Assembly: GCA_029864165.1 (NCBI GenBank)
Contig: JAOTTZ010000011.1
Location: forward strand, 1-15,393
Reading direction: 5' to 3'
From: Burkholderiaceae bacterium
GTDB taxonomy: Bacteria > Pseudomonadota > Gammaproteobacteria > Burkholderiales > Burkholderiaceae_C
DNA: 15,393 nucleotides
Below the pieces are notes generated by a model. The model searched no databases, was not told where the DNA came from, and saw only the letters and a list, made by a program, of their open reading frames with translations. Positions 1 to 7,602 of the stretch are shown here, piece by piece. A program made the translations under genes and the position numbers. How positions within the stretch are numbered: the first letter of the stretch is position 1; the number at the start of each line of letters is the position of its first letter.

Positions 1-420
1 GGTAACGAAAGCAATAGTCCAAGCGCCCGGGCGCGGGTACTGCACCAAAACGGCCTCACGAAACGCCTGACCACTGCTGGAGAAGAGGGTGTCCGACACC
101 TGTTTAACCGAGTTGTAGACCGACTTCACGATCGGAATGCGGTTCAGCAGTCGGTTGCCTTGGCGTAGCCACCACTGGCCGAACATGTTGGTGGCAAACA
201 CGCCGGTCAGCAATAACGCACAGATCATCACGACGACACCCAGGCCAGGAAAGCGCAACAGCTCTAACGACGCGCGCGCGGCCTCCGGCAAGACGGCCTG
301 ACTAGCACTGAGCACGCTGCCGAAAATACCGTCCAGCACACCCAACAGCGAGTGCAGTACCCAAACAGTAATCGTCAATGGCAGCCACAACAGCAGCCCT
401 GCGAGCAAATACTTCTTCAC
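1..420 (-). CDS. DUF502 family membrane protein (3' part missing at window edge)
   Basis: I translated 140 codons by hand from the minus strand; the frame is open to base 1, so the C-terminus lies outside the window. The protein begins VKKYLLAGLLLWLPLTITVW, a first membrane segment. A second hydrophobic segment follows at about residues 55-75 (FPGLGVVVMICALLLTGVFA). After it comes the segment NRIPIVKSVYNSVKQVSDTL, typical of DUF502 proteins, whose function is unknown. The GTG at 418-420 is the only usable start, because the same frame is closed by the stop of the upstream gene at 451-453 and holds no other start codon between. The Shine-Dalgarno match is poor. It lies 30 bp downstream of the FmdB-type gene on the same strand, so the two are probably co-transcribed. 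In Burkholderiales this pair usually precedes aspS, which cannot be seen here. Confidence 0.85.
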   Translation of the reverse strand, partial: MKKYLLAGLLLWLPLTITVWVLHSLLGVLDGIFGSVLSASQAVLPEAARASLELLRFPGLGVVVMICALLLTGVFATNMFGQWWLRQGNRLLNRIPIVKSVYNSVKQVSDTLFSSSGQAFREAVLVQYPRPGAWTIAFVT

Positions 421-450
421 TTCTTCGCTATGAACGCGCGGGCGGCAAGC

Positions 451-798
451 TCACCGCGCCGCGTGTGGGGGGTCAGCGGCGGCCGACTCGGTGCCGGCGC
501 CAGTGGCCGGGCTTGCTTCAGGTTTGCCCGCCTTGCCAGCTGCCGGGGTGGTTGCGGCTTCTCCGGCAGGTTTGGCATCGTCTGGTTGTGCGTTTTGCGG
601 TTTGGAACCGGACGGCCCACCTTTGAAGTCGGTGGCGTACCAGCCCGAACCCTTGAGTTGGAAGCCGGCTGCCGTCAGCTGCTTTGCGAAGGTGGGGGCT
701 CCGCAGGCTGGGCAGCCAGTCAATACGGGATCGGAAACCTTCTGCAGCACGTCCTTTGCGTGACCGCAAGACGTGCATCGATAGGCGTAAATGGGCAT
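451..798 (-). CDS. FmdB-family zinc-ribbon protein
   Basis: This 115-residue protein starts MPIYAYRCTSCG, the hallmark of the FmdB/CxxC_CxxC putative regulatory family. Four cysteines (C8, C11, C29, C32) form a zinc ribbon. The ribbon domain covers about residues 1-60 and ends near GSGWYATDFKGG. The remaining ~55 residues are low-complexity, rich in Ala, Pro, Gly and Lys, and probably disordered. Family members were first named from the formamidase/amidase regulator FmdB, but most have no proven function, so a regulatory role is only an extrapolation. The reading frame is open far upstream, to about 1266, but the family N-terminus fixes the start at ATG 798. A -10-like TATACT lies on the minus strand at 826-831 without a clear -35 element. 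It probably shares a transcript with the DUF502 gene 30 bp downstream. Confidence 0.88.
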   Translation of the reverse strand: MPIYAYRCTSCGHAKDVLQKVSDPVLTGCPACGAPTFAKQLTAAGFQLKGSGWYATDFKGGPSGSKPQNAQPDDAKPAGEAATTPAAGKAGKPEASPATGAGTESAAADPPHAAR

Positions 799-881
799 GG
801 CCGAGCACTCGCTGCAAAACCGAAAAGTATACCTGCTGCGCATCGCGAACAGCACATCTGCCGGTGAGGAGTCAAACCGTG

Positions 882-2396
882 TTAATGCTGATGCTGGCTG
901 CCGGTAGGCACCCCCCCCACGGTATGCGCATGTCCGGCGTGCGCGTGGTGCTTGAGCGCACTGTGGATCGACATGCCCTTGGCGGCCAGAACTTGTGGCG
1001 CGATAGAGCCTAGCACCATGCCAACGATCGAGGCGAACAGGCCCACCAGATTGGGGGGTACCATCGCGTCGGCCGCCACCGCGTCGGCGCCCATCCAGCA
1101 CCCCACCCCAAAAACAATGGCGAACAAAGCCCCCTGAGTCGTCGCACGTTTCCAGTAAGCCCCCGCGATCAACGGCACAAAGGCACCCGTCAGCGTCACG
1201 TTGTAGGCGTTTTGCACCATCTCGTACATCGTGCTTCTGCTGTTCACTGCGAATAAGAGCGCACAAGCCGCAAACGTGACGAGAATAATCCGTAGCGTCA
1301 GCAGTCTTTGACGATCGCTCATGTGCGGCACGAACGGGCGCAGCACGTTCTCGGTAAATGCCGCCGTTGGTGCGAGCAAAGCGCCGCTAGCGGTGGAAAG
1401 AATCGCAGATAGCAGCGCACCGAAGAACATGACTTGGGCCCACATCGGCATCTTGCCGAGCACGAGATGGGGCAAGATGAGCTGGATCTCACGGTCATCG
1501 TCGCCAGCAAATAACGTCGCCAAGCCGGGGTCCGCGACGAGGGCGGAATAGGCGATGAACATCGGCACAAAGGCGAAACAGAAGTAGATCATGCCCCCCA
1601 GAATGGTGCCGCGCACGGCGGTGTCTTCATTCTTGGCGCTGGTCATGCGCTGAAACACGTCTTGCTGCGGGATCGAACCGAACGCAAAGGCGAAAAATGC
1701 GCCGGCCATTGCCCACGCCATGGACGCGTCCATTTCCGCTGGAAACAGCTTGAGCTTGCCGTCGGCTGCCGCGCGCGCGATTACTTTTTCCACCCCGCCG
1801 GCCATGTCGCTCACCAACATGGCAACCAGACTCAGGCCGATGACGATGACCACGGTCTGAAACAAGTCGGTGAACGCGACAGACCACATGCCGCCAAAAA
1901 TCGTGTAGATCACAACGATCGCGGCACCGATCATGATGGCGGTGTTCAGCTCTACCGCACCCCCCGACAAGACATGGATCACCAAGCCGAGCGCTGTGAA
2001 CTGTGCCGATGTCCACCCCAGGTACGACATCACGATCGCCGCGCTGGTCAGCACCTCGACCGCTTTGCCATAGCGCACCTTGTAGAAATCCCCGATCGTA
2101 AGCAGGTTGAGCCTATAGAACAGCCTTGCAAACAGCAGCGCCGCCAGCACAAGACATACCGAAGCGCCGAAGGGATCGCCGGGAACGCCATTGAGACCGT
2201 CCTTGGCAAACGTGGCCGACACAGACAGCACTGTCTCGGCGCCGAACCAAGTGGCAAACACCGTGGCCACGTTCATGTACAAGGGCAGGCTGCGGCCCGC
2301 GACCAGGAAGTCTTTAGCGACGTGAACGCGACGAGCGGCGATGAGGCCGATGCTGATGGTCACCAACAAGTAGAGAGCGACGGAGGTCACGAGCAT
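882..2396 (-). CDS. sodium:solute symporter family (SSS) transporter
   Basis: A 504-residue, strongly hydrophobic protein with roughly 13 predicted membrane segments, the usual size and shape for SSS (APC-fold) cation-coupled symporters. Family-like stretches include DFLVAGRSLPLYMNVATVFA and GAETVLSVSATFAKDGLNG near residues 29-70, IYTIFGGMWSVAFTDLFQ at about 164-181, and FGSIPQQDVFQRMTSAKNED at about 240-259. The substrate cannot be told from sequence; related proteins carry sugars, amino acids, carboxylates or urea. The last 28 residues hold eight histidines, unusual for the family. The start at ATG 2396 has a good Shine-Dalgarno sequence (AGGAG, 8 bases upstream). It follows ubiB on the same strand after a 113-bp gap, so it may have its own promoter. 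A run of eight G within the last codons is discussed in the findings. Confidence 0.88.
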   Translation of the reverse strand: MLVTSVALYLLVTISIGLIAARRVHVAKDFLVAGRSLPLYMNVATVFATWFGAETVLSVSATFAKDGLNGVPGDPFGASVCLVLAALLFARLFYRLNLLTIGDFYKVRYGKAVEVLTSAAIVMSYLGWTSAQFTALGLVIHVLSGGAVELNTAIMIGAAIVVIYTIFGGMWSVAFTDLFQTVVIVIGLSLVAMLVSDMAGGVEKVIARAAADGKLKLFPAEMDASMAWAMAGAFFAFAFGSIPQQDVFQRMTSAKNEDTAVRGTILGGMIYFCFAFVPMFIAYSALVADPGLATLFAGDDDREIQLILPHLVLGKMPMWAQVMFFGALLSAILSTASGALLAPTAAFTENVLRPFVPHMSDRQRLLTLRIILVTFAACALLFAVNSRSTMYEMVQNAYNVTLTGAFVPLIAGAYWKRATTQGALFAIVFGVGCWMGADAVAADAMVPPNLVGLFASIVGMVLGSIAPQVLAAKGMSIHSALKHHAHAGHAHTVGGVPTGSQHQH

Positions 2397-2450
2397 AGGA
2401 AGGGCTCCTAACGAAAGCGGTACTTACCGGGCCGCAGTGTAATTGTCTGT

Positions 2451-2468
2451 CTGGCGGGGGTACGCCAG
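2451..2468 (-). repeat. small hairpin between ubiB and the symporter gene
   Basis: CTGGCG and CGCCAG form a perfect 6-bp stem around a 6-base loop in the ubiB-symporter gap. There is no T-run after it on the minus strand, so it is not a convincing intrinsic terminator. It could be a weak attenuating or stabilising hairpin in a ubiB-symporter read-through transcript. Confidence 0.3.
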
Positions 2469-2509
2469 CGAAGCCCCAGCTGCGGCGCCACTGCTGCGGA
2501 CGATAGGCG

Positions 2510-4051
2510 TCAGTACAAGAACGCCTGTGTCGCCAGCACGCCGGCGACAAACCCAACCGCGCTCCACGCCAACGCTTGCAGCAACCGATGGACACGACGG
2601 GTTTCATCCAGCAATGCCTCGAGTGCGCGCGCCTCGGTCACGGGACGCGGTTGCAGCCGCTGATGCAGCAGCCGCGGCAACTGAGGCAACAGCTGCACGT
2701 AGCGCGGTGCCTCACGTTGGAGTCGTTTTACGAATCCGCGCCAGCCCACTTGATCTTTCATCCAGTGCTCCAAGAAAGGCTTGGCCGTACTCCACAGATC
2801 GAGTTCCGGGTCGAGCTGGCGTCCCAAGCCCTCGACGTTGAGCAAAGTTTTTTGCAACAGCACGAGCTGCGGTTGAATTTTGACGTTGAAGCGACGCGAA
2901 GCCTGAAACAAGCGCAGCAGCACATCGCCGAGCGAGATGTCCTTGAGCGGTCGGTTGAAGTGCGGCTCGCAAACAGCGCGGACAGCGCTTTCCAGTTCGT
3001 CAACGCGCGTGGTTCGCGGCACCCAGCCGCTCTCCACGTGCAACTCGGCCACACGTCTGTAGTCCCGGCGGAAAAAGGCGATAAAGTTTTGCGCCAAATA
3101 CTCTTTGTCGAACTCAGTGAGCGTACCGACGATGCCGAAGTCGAGCGAAATGTAGCGTTGGAAAGTGGTAGGCGCGAGGCTGACCTGGATGTTACCCGGG
3201 TGCATATCGGCATGAAAAAAGCCGTCGCGAAAAACCTGTGTGAAGAAGATCGTCACCCCGTCGCGGGCCAGTTTTTGCACGTCCACGCCAGCCTCGCGAA
3301 GACGCGGTACCTGACTGATGGGAACGCCCACCATGCGCTCCATGACAATCACACCCTTGGTGCAAAGCTCCCACACCATTTCGGGCACCATCACCAGGGC
3401 CAAGCTCTGCATATTGCGGCGCAATTGAGACGCGTTGGCGGCCTCTCGCACCAGGTCAAGCTCGTCGTGCAGGTACTTGTCGAATTCGGCGACAACATCG
3501 CGCGGCTTGAGCCGTTTGCCGTCCGCGCTCAGCCACTCGACCCAACGAGCCAGCGTGCGCAAAAGCGCCAAGTCGGCCTCGATCGCCGCCAGCATTCCGG
3601 GCCGAAGCACCTTGACGGCAACCTCGCGTCCGTTCCTCAGCACCGCGAAATGCACTTGCGCAATCGAAGCGCTGGCCACGGGCTGAGCGTCGAACTGAGA
3701 GAACACTGCGTCTATCGGCCGTCCGAAAGCCTGTTCCACAAGCCGGCGCGCCTGCTCGGCGGGAAACGGCGGAACGCTATCTTGCAGTCGCGCCAGCTCG
3801 TCGGCGACGTCGGCTGGCAGGAAATCGCGTCGAGTCGACAGCACCTGGCCGAACTTCACAAAAATGGGCCCTAGCCGCTCAAGCGCCAGTCGCAGGCGCT
3901 GGCCGCGTGGGGCATCGAGCCTGCGGCCCAGCGTAATTACTCTGGCCAGCAAACGCACCCAGCGTTGGCGAAAGCCAGACAAGGCCAACTCGTCCAGCCC
4001 GAATCGCAGGATGGTGAAGACGATGACAATCAGCCGCGCAAAGTGCCTCAT
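2510..4051 (-). CDS. ubiB: UbiB, atypical kinase-like ubiquinone biosynthesis protein
   Basis: UbiB belongs to the ABC1/ADCK/UbiB protein-kinase-like family. It acts at the inner membrane and supports ubiquinone synthesis, probably as an ATPase that helps release lipid intermediates. The 513-residue length fits. Diagnostic motifs are present: KFGQ at 66-69 (the family KxGQ motif), the Ala-rich nucleotide loop [10 protein letters not shown] at 125-134, the lysine in VAVKV (K147), the ExD-type segment HDELDLVRE at 195-203, the catalytic-loop equivalent HADMHPGN at 280-287, and DFG at 304-306. A C-terminal hydrophobic segment (about 493-513, [16 protein letters not shown]) is the expected membrane anchor. 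Its ATG overlaps the ubiJ stop codon (ATGA), indicating translational coupling. In many gammaproteobacteria the order is ubiE-ubiJ-ubiB; ubiE is not next to this pair. Confidence 0.95.
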   Translation of the reverse strand: MRHFARLIVIVFTILRFGLDELALSGFRQRWVRLLARVITLGRRLDAPRGQRLRLALERLGPIFVKFGQVLSTRRDFLPADVADELARLQDSVPPFPAEQARRLVEQAFGRPIDAVFSQFDAQPVASASIAQVHFAVLRNGREVAVKVLRPGMLAAIEADLALLRTLARWVEWLSADGKRLKPRDVVAEFDKYLHDELDLVREAANASQLRRNMQSLALVMVPEMVWELCTKGVIVMERMVGVPISQVPRLREAGVDVQKLARDGVTIFFTQVFRDGFFHADMHPGNIQVSLAPTTFQRYISLDFGIVGTLTEFDKEYLAQNFIAFFRRDYRRVAELHVESGWVPRTTRVDELESAVRAVCEPHFNRPLKDISLGDVLLRLFQASRRFNVKIQPQLVLLQKTLLNVEGLGRQLDPELDLWSTAKPFLEHWMKDQVGWRGFVKRLQREAPRYVQLLPQLPRLLHQRLQPRPVTEARALEALLDETRRVHRLLQALAWSAVGFVAGVLATQAFLY

Positions 4052-4602
4052 CGCGGGGCGGGCGCAGCTGCACCCGCCGGCGGCTTGCGAGCAACCCGGT
4101 CTACCAAGGCGCCGGCAGCCCTTTGCAGACCCGTTGTCAGCGCGCTGCCGAACCGAGCAATTTCATGCGCGCCGGCCACGCCTACAATGCGCGCCAGGTC
4201 GTCTTGGACATCCCAGCGCAGGTTCTCGACCACCCATGCCAGGTCAGCTGCGAGATTGGCGTCGCCCTGCACCTCTATCTTCGGTGGCACGCCGGCAAGC
4301 CACTGTGTCGTCACCAGCGCCGGGTTCGTGGCATCCACGTCGATTCGCAAGTCCGGCGCTGCCAATGTTATTGGGTCAACTTTCCGCTCCAACAGGCCTG
4401 CTCGCGTGATCGTCAAGCGTACCGCCGGCAGCGCGGACAGCCAGGCGCCCCCTTCCTGCGCAAACTGCAACAAAATGCAACTGCCAGCGTGGGCGCGCAG
4501 GCGTTGTGCGACCACGGGTTCAGCCGTTAACACATGATTCGCCAGCAACAAAGCGCGTTGGGCCAACGCAGCGTAGAGCGAAAGCGCAAAAAGACGGACC
4601 AT
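4048..4602 (-). CDS. ubiJ: UbiJ-like ubiquinone biosynthesis accessory factor
   Basis: A 184-residue protein placed directly before ubiB with a 4-bp ATGA overlap. Its layout matches UbiJ: a small SCP2-like lipid-binding N-terminal region (about residues 15-110), then a helical tail with a segment of the type [20 protein letters not shown], and a Pro/Ala-rich end. In E. coli, UbiJ (201 aa) is part of the soluble Ubi complex with UbiK and is thought to hold lipid intermediates for the hydroxylases and methylases. Sequence similarity here is moderate by eye, so much of the assignment rests on position. The start at ATG 4602 has no recognisable Shine-Dalgarno sequence. A TACAAT hexamer lies 6 bases upstream, which would allow a leaderless message; an alternative is a start further inside the N-terminus. 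Confidence 0.78.
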   Translation of the reverse strand: MVRLFALSLYAALAQRALLLANHVLTAEPVVAQRLRAHAGSCILLQFAQEGGAWLSALPAVRLTITRAGLLERKVDPITLAAPDLRIDVDATNPALVTTQWLAGVPPKIEVQGDANLAADLAWVVENLRWDVQDDLARIVGVAGAHEIARFGSALTTGLQRAAGALVDRVARKPPAGAAAPAPR

Positions 4603-4608
4603 TTATCG

Positions 4609-4636
4609 ATTGTAGGCAAGCGGGGACCGTTGTCCC
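4609..4636 (-). promoter_or_regulatory. candidate sigma70 promoter of ubiJ-ubiB, possibly leaderless
   Basis: On the minus strand, GGGACA (4631-4636; 4 of 6 matches to -35) and TACAAT (4609-4614; 5 of 6 to -10) are 16 bp apart. Transcription would begin at or next to the ubiJ ATG. A perfect 6-bp hairpin (GGGGAC and GTCCCC, 4622-4637) overlaps the -35 box and could also be an operator. An alternative promoter further up is TCGACG (4705-4710), 18 bp, GATAAT (4681-4686). Both are pattern matches only. Confidence 0.35.
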
Positions 4637-4698
4637 CACACCAACATGAAACCCCCTCGGCCCGCAATTTCTGAGCGAAAATTATCCGTTCGTAAAAC

Positions 4699-4746
4699 TT
4701 ATGGCGTCGACGGCGAGTCAATCACAGGCCAGCCCCCACGCCATAA
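4699..4746. promoter_or_regulatory. perfect 9-bp inverted repeat, candidate operator
   Basis: TTATGGCGT (4699-4707) and its exact reverse complement ACGCCATAA (4738-4746) are separated by 30 bp in the divergent region between ubiJ and the polysaccharide genes. The half-site starts are 39 bp apart, close to four helical turns. The right half lies just before the candidate -35 box of the rightward promoter; the left half lies in the spacer of a possible leftward promoter. This suits a dimeric or looping regulator, but no regulator gene is in the window. Confidence 0.45.
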
Positions 4747-4751
4747 TCAAA

Positions 4752-4780
4752 TCGACCCGCAGCCACAAAGTTTCTATAAG
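4752..4780 (+). promoter_or_regulatory. candidate sigma70 promoter of the polysaccharide operon
   Basis: TCGACC (4752-4757; 4 of 6 matches to TTGACA) and TATAAG (4775-4780; 5 of 6 to TATAAT) are 17 bp apart. The expected start is near 4787, leaving a leader of about 55 bases before the sugar-transferase ATG. It is the best plus-strand match in this gap, and its weak -35 next to the inverted repeat would suit an activated promoter. Confidence 0.4.
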
Positions 4781-4841
4781 CTTGATGCGGCGCAGGGTCG
4801 CGTCATCATTGTCGTGACACAGCCCTGCCTTTGCGCCGCTC

Positions 4842-6236
4842 ATGTTTGAAGACCGTACATATAAGAGAACGTTTTACAGCGCGCCACAGTCTGTGACGTC
4901 GTTCGTCGCCGCATTTCTCGAGCCCGCGATCACGGTGTTGGCGTTCCTGCTCATCAGTCGCTGGTTCGACGAACCGTTACGGCGGCCCGCTATCACGCTG
5001 TGCTTTCTCGTTTTCGCGTTCACCATTCCTGGGCGCAATCGATTCCATGACAACCCGCTGGCGGCCGCGGTTGATATCGGCGTGTCGTGGCTCGCGTTGC
5101 TCGGCATTCTTTGGCTGTTCGGCTATGCGACCGACAGCCTCAAGTATTTCGAGCATAACGTGTTGGTGTCTTGGGCGTTACTAACCCCTGTTTTTCAGTG
5201 GACAGCGGTGTGGACCGGCCGCAGGATTGTCAGGTTGAGTTCGGCCCGCCCAAGCGCAAGACGGGCAGCCATTGTTGTCGGCGGCGGACGCTTGGGTGTG
5301 AAGGTCGCACGGGCGCTGGCCGGCAACCGCGACAATGGGGTTGATTTTGTCGGCTACTTCGACGACCGAACCGATGAGCGCCTGCACACCGAGGCTGTCA
5401 TACAACGCTTAGGATGCTTGACCGACGTCAGGAATTACGTCATAAAGCATGGTGTACGCGAGGTCTACATCACGCTACCGCTGGGCTCGCAACCGCGCAT
5501 CGTGGAGCTATTAGAGCAGGCCCAGGGCACGACAGCGTCGTTGTTTTTCGTGCCGGATGTGTTTGGCATCAGCATCATCCAGGGGCGGCTGCAAGACATG
5601 AACGGCGTGCCTGTGGTGGGTATTTGCGAGACCCCGTTCACGGGGACCAACGCGCTGCTCAAGCGGGCAAGTGATATCGTGTTGTCAATCCTGATTTTGT
5701 TGCTTATTTCTCCGCTGATGCTGGCCATCGCCATCGGGGTCAAGCTCAGTTCACCGGGCCCTATCATCTTCAAACAGCGCCGCAACGGCCTGGATGGCGA
5801 GGAGATCCTGGTCTCCAAGTTCCGCTCAATGATCGCACAGGACGACGGCCCGGTGGTGCCTCAGGCCACCAAGCAAGACCCGCGTACTACGCGTTTCGGG
5901 GCGTTTCTTAGGCGTACATCGATGGACGAGTTGCCCCAATTCTTCAACGTGCTGCAAGGGCATATGAGCATTGTCGGGCCACGGCCGCACGCGGTGGCGC
6001 ACAACGAGCAGTATCGCCAGATGATCAAAGCCTACATGGTTCGGCACAAAGTCAAACCCGGTATCACCGGTTGGGCGCAGGTGAACGGGCACCGTGGCGA
6101 AACCGACACCATAGAGAAAATGCAAGCACGCGTCGAGTACGACCTGGAATACTTACGCAACTGGTCGCTGGGTCTGGACCTGCAAATCATCGCCCGCACC
6201 ATACGCGTGGTGCTTTTTGATAGAAACGCCTATTGA
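4842..6236 (+). CDS. undecaprenyl-phosphate sugar-1-phosphate transferase (WcaJ/PssA type)
   Basis: This 464-residue polyisoprenyl-phosphate hexose-1-phosphate transferase would start repeat-unit assembly by moving a sugar phosphate, most often glucose-1-P, from a UDP-sugar onto undecaprenyl phosphate at the inner membrane. The N-terminal ~130 residues contain several membrane segments. Next comes a Rossmann-like CoA-binding-type domain (AIVVGGGRLGVKVARAL, from about 143). The catalytic sugar-transferase domain begins at KRASDIVLS (K274) with a membrane-entering helix. It contains the Asp-Glu pair in MDELPQFFNV (D362-E363), then SIVGPRPHAVAHNEQY and KPGITGWAQVNGHRGET, all family signatures. 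ATG 4842 is the only possible upstream start, since an in-frame TGA lies at 4815; no good Shine-Dalgarno sequence is visible. It is the first gene of the plus-strand cluster. Specificity for glucose rather than galactose is not provable by eye. Confidence 0.92.
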   Translation: MFEDRTYKRTFYSAPQSVTSFVAAFLEPAITVLAFLLISRWFDEPLRRPAITLCFLVFAFTIPGRNRFHDNPLAAAVDIGVSWLALLGILWLFGYATDSLKYFEHNVLVSWALLTPVFQWTAVWTGRRIVRLSSARPSARRAAIVVGGGRLGVKVARALAGNRDNGVDFVGYFDDRTDERLHTEAVIQRLGCLTDVRNYVIKHGVREVYITLPLGSQPRIVELLEQAQGTTASLFFVPDVFGISIIQGRLQDMNGVPVVGICETPFTGTNALLKRASDIVLSILILLLISPLMLAIAIGVKLSSPGPIIFKQRRNGLDGEEILVSKFRSMIAQDDGPVVPQATKQDPRTTRFGAFLRRTSMDELPQFFNVLQGHMSIVGPRPHAVAHNEQYRQMIKAYMVRHKVKPGITGWAQVNGHRGETDTIEKMQARVEYDLEYLRNWSLGLDLQIIARTIRVVLFDRNAY

Positions 6237-6285
6237 GTATTGCAGCACGTTCGCGTGCCGCCAGCAGCAAGGTAAGGAAAACATA

Positions 6286-7587
6286 ATGCCCCAACCAGCC
6301 CTTTATTTGTGCCAGACCACATCTCGAACGAGTCTTCTGGGCGCCTTGGCCGTTGCCCTGGCGCTTGGCGGCGCGGGCTTGGCTTATGGCGAGGCCAACC
6401 CTTACTACGTGGGTGCGTCACAGTCGTTCACGCACGACTCCAACTTGGTGCGGTTGGCTGACGGCGTCACGCTTACGCAAGACCAGATCGACGCAGGAGT
6501 GATTGCCAAGTCAGACCGAATAGCCACGACGTCTTTGTTTGGAGGAATAGACCAGCCGTTCGGACGCCAGCGCTTTTATGCCAACGCTGCGGTGCACTAC
6601 AGCCGCTTCAGCGAAAACACCATCTACGACAACACTGGGTACGCTCTCGCGACTGGGCTCGACTGGTCTACGCGCGAGCGTATTTCAGGCCGCCTGCGTG
6701 CCAGTTCGAACCAGAAACTGGCAAGCTTCAATTTGAATGAGACGGTTGGGGGATCCAGTACGGCGCGGATCGCTACCAAACGCAATTCGCAAACGACAGA
6801 TCAGCTGTCGGCCGTTTTCCGAATAGGCACGGTAACGCCATTGACGCTTGAAAGTGAAGTCCGCCACATGCAGCTGGACTATTCCCTTGATGACTTCAAG
6901 TTTCGCGAGTTCAACCAAAACAGCGTCGACTTCAGGGGCCGATACCGATCCAGCAGTCAACTGACCTTGGGTTCAGGCCTGCGCCTGACCCGCGGCCGCT
7001 ATCCGCTCACCACGAACAAGTTCACCGGCCGTTATCTGGATCTGACCGCCGCATGGGCGGCCTCTGGCTTGAGCACAATCAAAGGCCGTCTTAGCCTGGG
7101 GAGAACGAAACATTCGCGGTTTACACAAAAGACCTCAACCCGCGCAACCGGTAGTCTGGATTGGAACTGGCTCCTGACGGGCAAGCTGCGGATGCGAACG
7201 CACCTCCGCCGCGATACGGGGGAGGACTCCATCTTCGCCAGTGACGACGACAGTGCCGTCACCGGTGTCAGCGAGAACAGCCGCGTCACCACCACGATTT
7301 TGGCCGCCGGGCAGTACCAAGCTACAGACAAGATTTCACTCAACGCCAGCTTGAGCTACGCGCGGCGCTCGCTGTTTGATTCCCGCGCCCAGAGCATTGG
7401 TGCTCAGTTGAGAGACGGCAGCGACCGCACGCGCGTCGTGCGCTTTGGCGCCAGTTACGCACCCGCACGAAGCGTGCAGTTATCGTGCAATTTGAGTCGT
7501 GAGTCACGCAGCGCCTCCGGTGAACTCTCGTCCGCCTACAGCGCCAACGTTTCCAGGTGCTCGGCGCAGTTCACGCTGGGCCGCTGA
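6286..7587 (+). CDS. EpsL-like outer-membrane beta-barrel protein of exopolysaccharide clusters
   Basis: A 433-residue exported protein. The N-terminus has a signal peptide with hydrophobic core LLGALAVALALGGAGLA and probable cleavage after about residue 36. The mature part starts NPYYVGASQSFTHDSNLVRL and continues as alternating polar/hydrophobic strands rich in Arg, Ser and Thr, with phrases such as LTLGSGLRLTRGRYP that look like transmembrane beta strands. This matches outer-membrane beta-barrels annotated EpsL in betaproteobacterial exopolysaccharide loci, but I cannot confirm the family. A role in secretion or surface anchoring of the polymer is inferred from position. The frame is open from 6217, overlapping the previous gene, but ATG 6286 has a strong AAGGTAAGGA ribosome site and begins the signal peptide. 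The next gene, galE, starts 15 bp after its stop. Confidence 0.68.
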   Translation: MPQPALYLCQTTSRTSLLGALAVALALGGAGLAYGEANPYYVGASQSFTHDSNLVRLADGVTLTQDQIDAGVIAKSDRIATTSLFGGIDQPFGRQRFYANAAVHYSRFSENTIYDNTGYALATGLDWSTRERISGRLRASSNQKLASFNLNETVGGSSTARIATKRNSQTTDQLSAVFRIGTVTPLTLESEVRHMQLDYSLDDFKFREFNQNSVDFRGRYRSSSQLTLGSGLRLTRGRYPLTTNKFTGRYLDLTAAWAASGLSTIKGRLSLGRTKHSRFTQKTSTRATGSLDWNWLLTGKLRMRTHLRRDTGEDSIFASDDDSAVTGVSENSRVTTTILAAGQYQATDKISLNASLSYARRSLFDSRAQSIGAQLRDGSDRTRVVRFGASYAPARSVQLSCNLSRESRSASGELSSAYSANVSRCSAQFTLGR

Positions 7588-7602
7588 GGCTGCGGTATTC
7601 CT

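Noticed and set aside
451..1266. Extended N-terminus for the FmdB-type gene (271 codons)
   Set aside because: The extension overlaps the symporter gene, and the translated extra part is Arg/Gly-rich shadow sequence. Family members begin at MPIYAYRC.
2576..3874. Long plus-strand open frame (432 codons) opposite ubiB
   Set aside because: It is fully antisense to a ubiB gene with all family motifs, and its translation is rich in His, Gln and Arg with no recognisable domain.
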